Source: Oehlia diaphana (Eukaryota; Glomeromycota; Glomeromycetes; Glomerales; Glomeraceae). From it: a stretch of DNA of 12,319 nucleotides. The notes below the pieces were generated by a model. The model searched no databases. It was not told the origin of the DNA and saw only the letters and a list, made by a program, of their open reading frames with translations. This document shows positions 1-8,362 of this stretch, in pieces (within the stretch, counting starts at the first letter, position 1; each line of letters begins with the position of its first letter). A program made the translations under genes and the position numbers. The stretch covers positions 52,624-64,942 of the forward strand of contig QZLH01000603.1 of assembly GCA_003833135.1 (NCBI GenBank), in the 5' to 3' direction.

Positions 1-10
1 TTTCTTTTTT

Positions 11-80
11 GTAGTGTTGCCAGATAAAAGCATGACCGGACTTTTGGAATTAAGGACAATTAAGGTAAGGGAGGTTGGGG
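11..80 (+). repeat. Exon-like direct repeat, copy 1
   Basis: First copy of a tandemly duplicated segment. A pyrimidine tract ending in TTTTTTGTAG looks like a 3' splice acceptor. It is followed by 50 nt (15-64) and then AAG|GTAAGG, a good 5' splice donor, so the unit looks like an internal exon with its splice sites. One open reading gives LPDKSMTGLLELRTIK. I recognise no protein family. It begins at the window edge, so more copies or a host gene may lie to the left. The exon reading is inference; the repeat itself is directly visible. Confidence 0.6.
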
Positions 81-138
81 AGGTGTTTTTCGTTGTTTTT
101 TTTATTTAATTAATTAATTATTTTTTTTTTTCTTTTCT

Positions 139-210
139 GTAGTGTTGCCAGACGAAAAGCACAACTGGACTTTTGGAATTAAGGACAATTAAGGTAAGGG
201 AGGGCTGGGG
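139..210 (+). repeat. Exon-like direct repeat, copy 2
   Basis: Second copy, offset about 128 bp from the first. It shares the GTAGTGTTGCCAGA start and a long identical stretch from GGACTTTTGGAATTAAGG to the GTAAGGGAGG donor region. The exon-like part (143-193) is 51 nt against 50 nt in copy 1, so the two copies differ in reading phase. In one frame it reads LPDEKHNWTFGIKDN and then stops. Both the acceptor (TTTTCTGTAG) and the donor (AAG|GTAAGG) are retained. Between the copies lies T-rich spacer with a TTAA microsatellite. Confidence 0.6.
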
Positions 211-1002
211 CGACGTTATTATTATTTTCTTTAAAAAACTTCCTACTTTTTTATTTTTATAGAGCTAGATGAAATATAAATAGTATATAGGTGCCATGCA
301 GACGGAGTTAACTCTGATGTGCAAATATAAAGCTAATGAAATCGATGACACAATTTAATATTTTGACATTATTAAAACGATTTGTTAAATAACTTTTATA
401 AAAGCATACTGTGTCTTTCATATATCGTTATAAAGAGTCATTTTTATGTGCTGTTTTAACCTTCGTATAACGGTATACAGCCTATAATTAATAAAATTTG
501 GTTAATTGAGTTAATATCTGTTCCACATTAACAATTCGTTATATAGTGTTCTTCGTTATATTGAGGTTCGCTTCATAAGTGTGTATAAAATTTAAATCCT
601 CATTTATAAGAAAAATTTTTTATTAACGACTTTAAATTTTTTTTTTATAAATATTTGACTATTAGGATCATATTATACATTTTGTTTTATTGAAATATAC
701 TTATTTTCTAATAACACATTTCTATATGAGTGAGAAATGGGTTTTTTATTAGTGAAATGGGTTTTTTTCGTCTATGTTTTTTGAAAAATTTTAAACATTA
801 CGAATGTAGATTTTTATTTAACATATTATATAATTACAGGATTACTACTTATCAGATGATTTTCTGGTATTACAAAACAATTTTGGATAATAGAAATTGT
901 GAAAATCTTTTATTAAGACCGTTTAACGCAAATGAAACAAATCCACCAATATGAAGTAAAAATTGACTGTTATACTATTTCATCAGATTCACATCCACAA
1001 AT
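211..1002. other. AT-rich stretch without a recognisable gene
   Basis: Mostly A/T with many stops on both strands. The longest open frame, about 74 codons at 730-954, shows no family signature and is low-complexity F/N/K-rich, so I do not call it a gene. It includes a small direct repeat of GTGA(GA)AATGGGTTTTTT at about 729-767. No BED zinc finger, which would be expected upstream of a hAT transposase, could be found here. Confidence 0.5.
425..575. mobile_element. Possible decayed Tc1/pogo-type MITE
   Basis: The left part has CGTTATAAAGAGTCATTTTTATG and AACCTTCGTATAACGG. The right part has TTCGTTATATTGAGGTTCGC, whose reverse complement GCGAACCTCAATATAACGAA roughly mirrors the left. The CGTTATA / GTCATTTT vocabulary resembles the clearer MITE at 4801-4950. 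Ends and target duplication cannot be fixed, so this is a weak call based on motif resemblance only. Confidence 0.25.
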
Positions 1003-1458
1003 AACACCAGATTGGCAAAAACTCTTCTTTTTGAATGGCTTATTTTGGATTTTCAACCTCTTTATCTTTTAAAATCTCCTTCTTTTCGTCGATTTATCAA
1101 TGCATTAAATGAAAATTTTGAACTTCCAAGTGATAAAGAATTTCAAAAAAGAATATTTGAAGCGTATGAATTTTCAAAAAATAAGCTTAAGCAATATATC
1201 CATGAAAATGCAGCTTCAGTTTCACTCACTTGTGACCTTTGGACTTCTCGTAGTAAGCAGAGCTTTCTTGAAGTTACATGTCACTTTATTACACCCAATT
1301 TTGAAATGAGAGAGATTACTTTAGCTATTCAATATATGCCCTATCCACATACTGGAGAAGCTATTCAACATGCATTAGAGAAAATTATTACTCAATGGGA
1401 ATTGCAAAATAAAGTTTTTTTCTGTACTACAGATAACGCATCTAACATGAAAAAGTAG
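1003..1458 (+). pseudogene. hAT-family transposase fragment, truncated at a MITE
   Basis: The open frame reads NTRLAKTLLFEWLILDFQP and continues through FRRFINALN, SVSLTCDLWTSRS (CDLWTSR at 1231-1251), YMPYPHTGEAI and TTDNASNM, ending in MKK-stop. This order is characteristic of the N-terminal half of hAT/ZBED (RICESLEEPER-like) transposases. From family knowledge, the Asp in the xDLWTS block and the Asp in TDNxSN are expected to be the first two catalytic acidic residues. The third (Glu), the insertion domain and the C-terminal hATC dimerisation region are all missing. The frame has no convincing ATG: it is open back to 967 but starts after a TGA, and no upstream BED finger is visible, so the 5' end is also incomplete or behind an intron. 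The stop codon TAG is the first three bases of the terminal repeat of the element at 1456-2360, so the truncation coincides exactly with that junction. About 150 residues remain, against usually 600-700 in the family. Confidence 0.8.
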
Positions 1459-1471
1459 GGCTCTGATCGGT
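1456..1471 (+). repeat. Left terminal inverted repeat of the 905-bp element
   Basis: TAGGGCTCTGATCGGT, pairing with 2345-2360 with one mismatch. Its first three bases supply the stop codon of the truncated hAT frame. Confidence 0.8.
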
Positions 1472-1627
1472 ATCGGTAAATACTGAACTGAACCGATTGG
1501 TTTCGGTATCAGATCGGTTTCGGTTTTGCAATTTACCAAAACCGAACCATTCGGTAAATTATCGATCAGTTTCGGTAACTGCGGTTTCGGTATCGGTTTT
1601 GCGATTTACCGAACCGATTTACCGAAG

Positions 1628-2182
1628 TTAAAAAACGTTGCAAAACATTTTTTAACATGTAAAATTAATAAATAAAAAAACGTTTCGTAACATTTTTTTA
1701 TCAAAATAGTTAAAAAACGTTGCAGAACATTTTTAACATATATAAAAAACGTTTCGCAACGTTTTTTTATTGAAACTGTTAAAAAACGTTTCGAAATGTT
1801 TTTTAACATGTAATTTGGCAATAAAAAATGTTTTTCGCAACATTTTTAATTATTTGAACAAAAAACGTTGCGAAACGTTTTTTATTAATAATTTTATAAA
1901 AAAAACGTTTTTCGCAAACGTTTTTAATTGTTTTAATAAAAAACGTTGCGAAAACGTTATTTATCAAGTAATTTAATAATAAAAAACGTTTCGCAACGTT
2001 TTTTAATTGTTTTAACAAAAAACGTTGCGAAACTGTTTTTTTTTATTAAATTGCTTAATAAAAAACGTTTTCGCAACGTTTTTTTAATTCTTTTAATAGA
2101 AAATGTTGCGAAAACGTTTTTTATTAATAATTTTACGTTTTTGCACATTTTTTTTAATAAATAACGTTGCAAAAATGTTAAA
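1628..2182. repeat. Array of about 15 alternating short palindromes
   Basis: About 15 copies of a 20-25-bp near-palindrome of the form AAAAACGTTKCGMAACGTTTTT, each able to fold as a hairpin. The core alternates copy by copy between GTTGCGAAAC and GTTTCGCAAC forms (approximate starts 1628, 1674, 1712, 1744, then a degenerate one at 1781, then 1823, 1860, 1898, 1938, 1980, 2016, 2060, 2100, 2134, 2161). Two linkers also alternate: TTATTAATAATTTTATAA-like after the GCGAAA form, and TTAATTGTTTTAATAA-like after the TTTCGC form. The real tandem period is therefore a dimer of about 74-84 bp. Copies to the left are more degenerate (CATTTT instead of CGTTTT, as expected from CpG decay). Confidence 0.85.
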
Positions 2183-2344
2183 AATTGAACCGATAATGAA
2201 TCGGTAAATTGGTTCAGTTTTCGGTAATTACCGGTCGGTTTCGGTACTGATGATTACCAAAACCGATCAGTTTCGGTAATTAACAATACCGTTACCGATC
2301 AATTCGGTTCGATTTCGGTTTTGGCAAAAACCGTACCGAACTGA

Positions 2345-2360
2345 ACCGATCGGAGCCCTA
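2345..2360 (-). repeat. Right terminal inverted repeat of the 905-bp element
   Basis: ACCGATCGGAGCCCTA, the reverse complement of the left end apart from one T/C difference. The ubiquitin-like reading frame begins directly after it. Confidence 0.8.
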
Positions 2361-3914
2361 TGCACCATACTAACATTTTCCTTTGATGTCTCTAGGGTTC
2401 CAGCGTTTAAGAAAAAGGTATTTGAGAGGGTAAGTGTGGAAATTGAGCAACAACGTCTCCTTTTTGCTGGGAAACAACTCAAGGATCAATATAATGTAGG
2501 CCACTATAAAATAGTGAAAGGTTTTACACTTCAGTTGGTTGTTAGGTAGGAAAAAATTTTCAATCTACCGTTGAAGATTGAGAAATAACGATGATATATC
2601 TATTCGTTTTGTTTAAGTCAATAGATCTACTACATCCCGAATTTTTTTATTTATGTCTGTTTAATTTCTCTGATAAAAATGGACATTTGAGTTATTTGCT
2701 AAGTAAAATTTGTACTTCAGAACCATGGGTAGTGTAGATGAGAAACGCCATGATCCTAATGATGGCCTTGAACTAACCGATGAATCTGACATGATCACGT
2801 AAGTGCCCCAGCTGCTCGATCATTCACTCCGGCCAATCTAAGCAGTATTTTATCTATAGTTGGGATGATGACCTAAACAACTTACGTGTAAAGGTAATAG
2901 ATATCTTTCAAATGACTTGAACGACTTAGAAATTAACGTTATATTTTTTAAACCCATTTTCAGATGCCATGTGGCCACGCTATTAGTCCCTAATCTCTGA
3001 CTGCCTTTTGCAGATCACTTGTTAGCATAGGCAAATTTCAATTTTTTTGTCCGTATGTCAACCGTAAATACTCACACGCCTGTGTCTGAAATTAACTGGT
3101 AATGTTTATAATATTTACTCACTATTCGTTATATATATCAAGCGACAAATGATCGTTGCCGTGCGGAATGGCAATATATTGACATCCGCAGGTTAGGTCT
3201 ACTTTCTGATGATGAGTGCAAATATTTTGAGACCAAGATTAGTGAAAATTATTCTCTTTGCGCTCTTGGCGCTCAAGAATGTCCTCAGGTGAGATGAAAA
3301 TTCACTTTTCGACTTTTCTGTCTCAGCCCTTATTAACTCTAAGTTCCATCGGTAGTGCTCCACACTCTGTAAGAAAAGCAATAAGAATCAAAAAAATGTA
3401 ATCTATTTGATATGCTCAAAGAATGGAGAATACGCATTCTGTTGGTACTGCTTATATGAAGTTAAGAGTTCAGAAGGTTATCATTGTAATAATGATCTCT
3501 GTGGAGGTATCGATCCACGTCTAGCCATTCTCAAAAATGTGGTCAAAAAGGTAAGACTTTATTTTTCATAATTGAATAATTTAACGTTAATACTAATTAA
3601 TATTGTGGTTTCAGAAAGTAATCGACGTATCTGGAATACCATCATGCTGCGCATGTCCGAAATGTGGTACAATTATCGAACATGATAACAGGTATAAGCA
3701 TATAAAATGTCCTTGTGATCAAGAATTCTAGTATTTATCTTAATGTTAATAATTCAAATAAAAAAGGGGGAAAAAACTCTAAACTAATTTTGTTATACTG
3801 ATATACAGTTTCATTTGCCTTGGCCTGCGTGATCTGCAAACGGGCTGGCCATATGGTTTATCCAATTCTGTATGTGATATTGCTCCTATACAGACCACTA
3901 TTCCTGGTTTATAA
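2361..3914 (+). pseudogene. Ubiquitin-like + RBR/RING-type zinc-finger protein, 5'-truncated, one premature stop
   Basis: I reconstruct eight exons by splice signals and phase: 2361-2545, 2721-2798, 2860-2893, 2964-3063, 3143-3288, 3356-3550, 3615-3730 and 3809-3914. Introns start GT and end AG, and the phases join correctly throughout (957 nt, 318 residues counted from 2364). Exon 1 encodes a ubiquitin-like fold that aligns without gaps to ubiquitin from T12 (TILTFSFDVS...QQRLLFAGKQL...TLQLVVR). Equivalents of K27, K29, K48 and K63 are present, but the first strand (residues 1-10) is missing at the transposon junction. An acidic linker follows (KRHDPNDGLELTDESDMIT), then MPCGHAISP, SLTAFCRS and FFCPYVN, CRAEWQYIDIRRL, ECPQC, ICSKNGEYAFCWYC, CCACPKCGTII and HIKCPCDQEF, then FICLGLRDLQTGWP to the stop. 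The paired Cys/His clusters resemble the RING-IBR-RING type of E3 ubiquitin ligases. Defects: an in-frame TAA at 2991-2993 (residue about 108) right after CGHAISP, and Tyr (codon split by the last intron) where FCxxC would be expected. No catalytic activity is claimed. A functional readthrough or different splicing cannot be excluded, but skipping to the TTTTGCAG acceptor at 3013 leads to another stop. Confidence 0.75.
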
Positions 3915-4800
3915 CATTTTTATTCCATACTGAAGCGGAAGGTTAACAGAGAATTTTTTGTTCTATTATTATTTCTTATTTGCCTGTATTTTCAAGCCAA
4001 CGTTTTTTGTTTTGCAATCTATCTTTGTCATTTGTTATTTAGTCATTATTGTTAATTTATTTGACAAATTAAAATGAGATTGTGTTACTTTAGGTTTTGA
4101 AAGAAAAGGATTATATTGTGTTTTTTTGTTGATGATGAAAGAGTAAGGATTGGACCTGTTTAACCACATTTGACCCATAGCACTGGGCTGAATTATGGCA
4201 GTAATAGTAATCCTGGTCCCAAGACCAGCAAATTTAATTGGATGAGATTGTTTGTGTAACATTTATCTTTTAAAAAAAACTAATCGCGTTTTTTTATAAA
4301 ATTGTTATGCCTTTTTTAAAGGCATTTAATGTTCTCATTTTAAAGTAACATGTTATTTAAATTTTATATATTGGTATGCATTTTATTAAACTTTATTAAT
4401 AAATAAGTGAAGTTGCATATATAATGTTATAAAAAGGTCTTTACATTATTTTTTACTGTAATCTTATTTTATTCAAATTAATATCAGAACAAAAGTATAA
4501 AAGTGGAGAGTCATGTGAAATATTACAAAAATGTAATTTGCGAACCTATTATTATGCATTATTGTTCAGTCGATTAGGAATATACGGGATTTTACTGACC
4601 AATATTTTTATGAGTCATCCATCAGTATTAGTAGCATTAATTCCATAGTATGTATTCCTAATGGCCAAACTATAACTCAGTTATTTGGATGGGGAATTTT
4701 GACCGATATCTCTATTCTCCATTCAATAATTATTTAATATATAACAAAAAACTATTAAACTATTGTATGTGTCGAATACTACTATAATTGAATTGTTAAA
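3915..4800. other. Intergenic region downstream of the zinc-finger pseudogene
   Basis: AT-rich sequence with no supported gene. A 75-codon open frame on the minus strand (4035-4262) has no recognisable motif. The stretch 4140-4240 is less AT-rich than its surroundings and holds a perfect short hairpin. A short inverted repeat ATTAGGAATA / TATTCCTAAT lies at 4573-4582 and 4653-4662. Confidence 0.5.
4213..4228. repeat. Perfect short hairpin CTGGTC-CCAA-GACCAG
   Basis: A 6-bp perfect stem with a 4-nt loop, in a patch of relatively balanced base composition. It faintly resembles the T arm of a tRNA but lacks the TTCRA loop, and no other tRNA arms are visible. It could be part of a short interspersed element; function unknown. 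Confidence 0.4.
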
Positions 4801-4950
4801 TACAGTTCACCATCAAAATTCGTTATAGTGAGAAATTCACCATACTGAGGGTCATTTTATTATATATATATAAAATCTGTACCTGAGTTTTTCTTCATTA
4901 TAGCAAGTTATTCACTATATAAAAATTCACTATAGAGAGGGTGAACTGTA
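4801..4950. mobile_element. TA-flanked MITE of Tc1/mariner-pogo type, 146 bp
   Basis: Starts TA-CAGTTCACC and ends GGTGAACTG-TA, so the 9-bp terminal repeats are exact inverses and are flanked on both sides by TA, the target site of the Tc1/mariner superfamily. Inverted similarity continues inward: TATAGTGAGAAATTCACCATACTGAGGG on the left, and TTCACTATATAAAAATTCACTATAGAGAGGG on the right. The centre is A/T with no coding capacity. The CAGTT...CGTTATA vocabulary is reminiscent of pogo/Tigger ends; that family assignment is inference. Confidence 0.8.
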
Positions 4951-7485
4951 CTTAATAATACATTATAATTATAAATTTATAAATTGTAATAATACCTTGT
5001 GTTGAAACGTGTTCCTCGTTCTTTAAATTGTTCTTTAAATTATTGAGCTGAATTTATTGCTTTTTTTCTTCGCATTTTTAACGTCTATAACGAATACTAA
5101 CTTGCGAAGATGTATAAATTGAATATTTTGAATATGAAATATAAAATTAGATTGTAATTGCATACAACTCTTTTTTAATTTTTAATTTAATAAAAGGTTT
5201 ACATACGTACTATTGAGTAACAATATATTATTAGCGTAACGTATTCAACACCTTCTTTTAGCACCCTCCACTCAACACCTCTACCGGATCCCACAACTCT
5301 TCGTTTCACCTTTAAAAGTAATGTTATAAATGTGTAATTTACGAACAACTTTGCTTAACCAAAAAAAAAATACTTGATTTCCAGAATAATATCAATCTTC
5401 AAAAGAAAAAAAAATACATTTAGAATTATCATAAAACTACAATCAATAACAGTAATAATTAAAATATACAAACTGAAATGAAAATATGAAATACTATAGG
5501 TCTAAGATCTAAGGTTTTTATAGGATACAACTTGATAAGCCACAAAAAGAATAGAGGAAGAGTGAGAGATAAAATAAATTGTGTGGAGTTATGTAATAAA
5601 AGTGATTAGCCAATCAAAAGTTGACTGGTCCAAAATAACTTTCTTTTATGAAATTTCTCGTCTTAAAAAAGCGTAGAATGAGCAAGGTCTATCGTCTAGT
5701 AAGTGAATATATTGTATGCAAAAAATTCAAAAATATCGAACTCGGTTCCTTGAAGGGTCTAATTAAACTTACAAGAATTAATTGATATAATAGTAAAAAA
5801 CGGGTCTTTTGTACATAAAAACATTGTTATGAAAGAATAACACGTAATAATCAAATATGTTTATTATACATTATCATTTTTAATATTTTATTTTCATATA
5901 GTAAATCAATATCATATTAAGTGTCGAGTGAGTCACATGATCTTTTTTTCTGTTTTTCGAACATTAAAAAAATTCGTTACGTAGTATCTTTACTTTGTAT
6001 TACCGATAATCACAACTTTTAACTGAATGAATACTTTTAGAGTATGTCATTCCCATTATAATCCAAATGTGGGGGCTTAAAGGAATAAACTAAAACAAAA
6101 AAAAAAAAAAATGTAACGTAATATATTTTGTGTATGAGAAAAATGAAAAATATATTTTTTTCATCTAAAAACTAAAAAAAAAATTAAATATTTTTAATTT
6201 AAGAGAGAATTTGACTATATAAAGAATTATTAAATATATATATATATTTAGTGAAACTATATAACGGAGCAACGGAACCGACGGAAAGTCAATAAATAAC
6301 ATAAATAAATGGTGATTATTTAAAATAACACGTCTCTAAACTAAAACCTAATGGCTAATGATATCGTAAGAATCTAGCATGAACACAAGAAAATAACATT
6401 ATGTATCACAATAATACACCATTTAGGAATGAAAAAAAAACAAGGATAGGAGAAAAAGATTTCATTTATCGATTGATTTAAAATTCAAATAAAAAAGATG
6501 TGGAAAATGAATGGTTCAATGTTTGTTCACAGATAAACATTATTTTTACATATTTTTATACAAAATTCGTTGATAAGTTTCTGATAGAAAAAATTTTTTG
6601 ATTCGTCGGAAATGTTATTGGTAAATTAATCTAACTTTAAGAAATATCTCGTTTAGGGAATATTAGGAAATTAGGGTTCCGAATAGCGATTCGAATTATA
6701 ACGATTTGATCAAAATCTTGTGATCCTTGTGATCGATGACACCATCAGATAACCTACATTCTCTTTACCTAATCATAATAAATATAAACAACAGAAAAAA
6801 AAAAAAACTACTTTCACTTAAAAATAAGGCGTGGGCTTCTTCATGGCAGATGATTAAGATAGAATGATAAAATTCTTTCCCGAATCTCTTTATTATTGTA
6901 AACAAAAACTATAAAAATCATATGAAAGGAAAATATTTTCTTTCTGTTAGATAATTTAGGTATTTGTAAATAAAAATGTGGTACTTCCCGTTCATTTACG
7001 CGAAAAAATATTTTTTTTTTTAACGCATGATAAATAAAAAATAAAAATGTAGACGCCCCATTTTAATATGAAGATTACATAATTGTTTTTTTTTAAGAAA
7101 AATTTTTTCATCCCCTAATTTTTTAATCCCAAGTTTTTCATCGTATGACAAAGTTTATACGAATTTGGTTTCATTGTTCCGAAAGATATCTTTATCTGTT
7201 ATCCAAAAATCGGCGCTATTATTTATTTGGTTGGGTATATTGCATATGTCGTATGAACCATTGTTTTAGGAAATTTGTACAATGAATTTATAGGGGGTCA
7301 AAAAAAAAAAAACAATTTAAAAAGTTGTACATAATAAAAACTGTTTAAGTTCCATATATTGCAATTCTAATTATAATATACTTTTCTGGAATTTTCTTCA
7401 CGTGTAAATATCACCTTTAGTTAGCTTGGTGTAAATAGGAAAAAAAAAATTTTTTTTCTACTATCATATTTTAGAAAGAAAAACG
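4951..7485. other. AT-rich intergenic region, no gene seen
   Basis: About 2.5 kb with dense stops in all frames, poly-A and poly-T runs (for example 6098-6112 and about 7011-7021) and an (AT)n run near 6235-6247. No protein family, tRNA, rRNA or snRNA signature was recognised on either strand. It separates two convergent genes, so parts close to each end may be 3' untranslated or terminator sequence. Confidence 0.5.
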
Positions 7486-7487
7486 GG

Positions 7488-7545
7488 TGATCTTTTGATC
7501 TCGGTCTGTTACGCGAGGGCGCGGACGGCGGGTTGCTGTCGATCT
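7488..7545. promoter_or_regulatory. CpG-rich island of unknown role
   Basis: Within otherwise very AT-rich DNA, this patch (ACGCGAGGGCGCGGACGGCG and neighbours) has many CpG dinucleotides and clearly elevated G+C. No open frame of useful length and no known RNA signature runs through it. It could be a promoter, a structured RNA or a remnant of foreign sequence. The composition is directly visible; any function is speculation. Confidence 0.3.
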
Positions 7546-8362
7546 TTAAAATCTTTAATATATTTTGTGTCTCGTATAATAAGATAGGGAGCGAGGATTA
7601 ACGCGTTACTTTATTAAAATAAATTAATTTATAGTAAAAATAATCTATTCTTATTCACACGCTTAACGCTTCATAAAGAGTTTAAAAAAAAATCCACGCC
7701 ATAAAAGGATATAGATGTTATAATATTATAATTATTATGCATGCAAGTACAATCAGTATCCGTTCTCTGAAGTAATTATTGCGCATTAAAAAACTCCTGT
7801 GCATTTTTATTTCGTCGATAATCTTTTTTTTTTTTTTTCATTATTATTGATATTATTTCACTTTCCTAAAAAAAATTAATGGATAATTTAATTATCATAA
7901 CACGCTAATTGTTGACGATCCATAAGTAACTAAAAAACACTTCGCGAAAAAACTTCGAAAAAAAAAAATACAAAAAGATAAAATGAAAAAATCATAAAAA
8001 TCATTGAAAAATAAAATCAAATTTTAATCGAAAGAAACGTATTATTTTCATTTATTTTTGTTTTTTATAATTACAATTAATTTTTTTTAAAAAAACGACT
8101 TATATATTACAAATTTTTTTTTTTTTTTTTGGTTACTGGTTACTATCTATTGGTTGAAGAGTAAAATAAGAAGAAAAAGAAGAAAAGAAATAAAAGAGAA
8201 AGAAAAAAAAAACAATAAAAAAAAAAAAAATAAAAAGTACACTTATATATCTACAAATAAATTTTTTACAATATGAACAAAGAAAAATTAATGTAAACGT
8301 TCAGTTTCTATTATTAAGAATTAAAATCTAATATATAGAAAATTCTAAGATTAATAATAAAT
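7546..8362. other. AT-rich region downstream of the kinesin gene
   Basis: No gene seen. The part nearest 8362 is probably the 3' untranslated region of the minus-strand kinesin mRNA. It contains long T runs (7826-7839, about 8114-8130), a GGTTACT tandem duplication at about 8131-8144, and a purine-rich tract. No polyadenylation signal can be chosen with confidence because TTTATT-like strings are everywhere. Confidence 0.45.
8158..8238 (+). repeat. Purine-rich (GAA/AAG/A) tract
   Basis: About 80 nt made almost only of A and G on the plus strand, reading as a pyrimidine tract in the presumed 3' untranslated region of the kinesin transcript. Possibly a simple-sequence expansion. Confidence 0.5.

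Larger units (their letters stand above)
1456..2360. mobile_element. Non-autonomous DNA transposon (MITE-like), 905 bp
   Basis: The ends are inverted repeats: TAGGGCTCTGATCGGT on the left, and TAGGGCTCCGATCGGT as reverse complement of the right end, 15 of 16 identical. Inside them, about 1469-1626 and 2187-2350 are packed with CGGTTTCGGT / ACCGAACCGAT-type motifs in both orientations, as is common for subterminal transposase-binding repeats. The centre (about 1628-2182) is a palindrome array. There is no coding capacity; the open frames over the core on both strands are artefacts of the repeats. The TAGGG terminus would fit a hAT-type element, but the flanking 8 bp (TGAAAAAG left, TGCACCAT right) do not match. 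If the ends are instead read as GGGCTC with TA outside, a TA target site is possible. The flanks belong to two different broken genes, so a simple insertion does not explain the locus. Confidence 0.8.

Noticed and set aside
730..954. Small 74-codon open frame upstream of the hAT fragment
   Set aside because: Low-complexity AT-rich composition, no family motif, not in frame with the transposase and no BED finger residues.
1606..2172. Several overlapping 68-72-codon open frames on both strands with KNVAKRFL / KKRCETFF-like text
   Set aside because: They are translations of the alternating palindrome array; the same words arise on both strands because the DNA unit is palindromic.
1628..2182. 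CRISPR-like array
   Set aside because: The spacers are not unique, the linkers repeat, the units are palindromic and degenerate, and the context is a transposon in a eukaryote-like genome.
2991..3013. Intron removing the exon 4 stop by use of the TTTTGCAG acceptor ending at 3013
   Set aside because: Joining from the previous donor at 2893 gives ITC-stop at once and deletes the conserved CGH block; no other plausible donor restores the frame.
3199..3381. 60-codon minus-strand open frame
   Set aside because: Antisense shadow of exons 5-6 of the zinc-finger pseudogene.
4140..4240. tRNA gene or tRNA-derived element around CTGGTCCCAAGACCAG
   Set aside because: No acceptor, D or anticodon arms pair, and the loop lacks the TTCRA signature.
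4035..4262. 75-codon minus-strand open frame
   Set aside because: No recognisable domain; it overlaps a probable repeat and has no support beyond length.
6660..6690. Telomere-like TTAGGG words
   Set aside because: Only isolated copies separated by other sequence; no tandem array.
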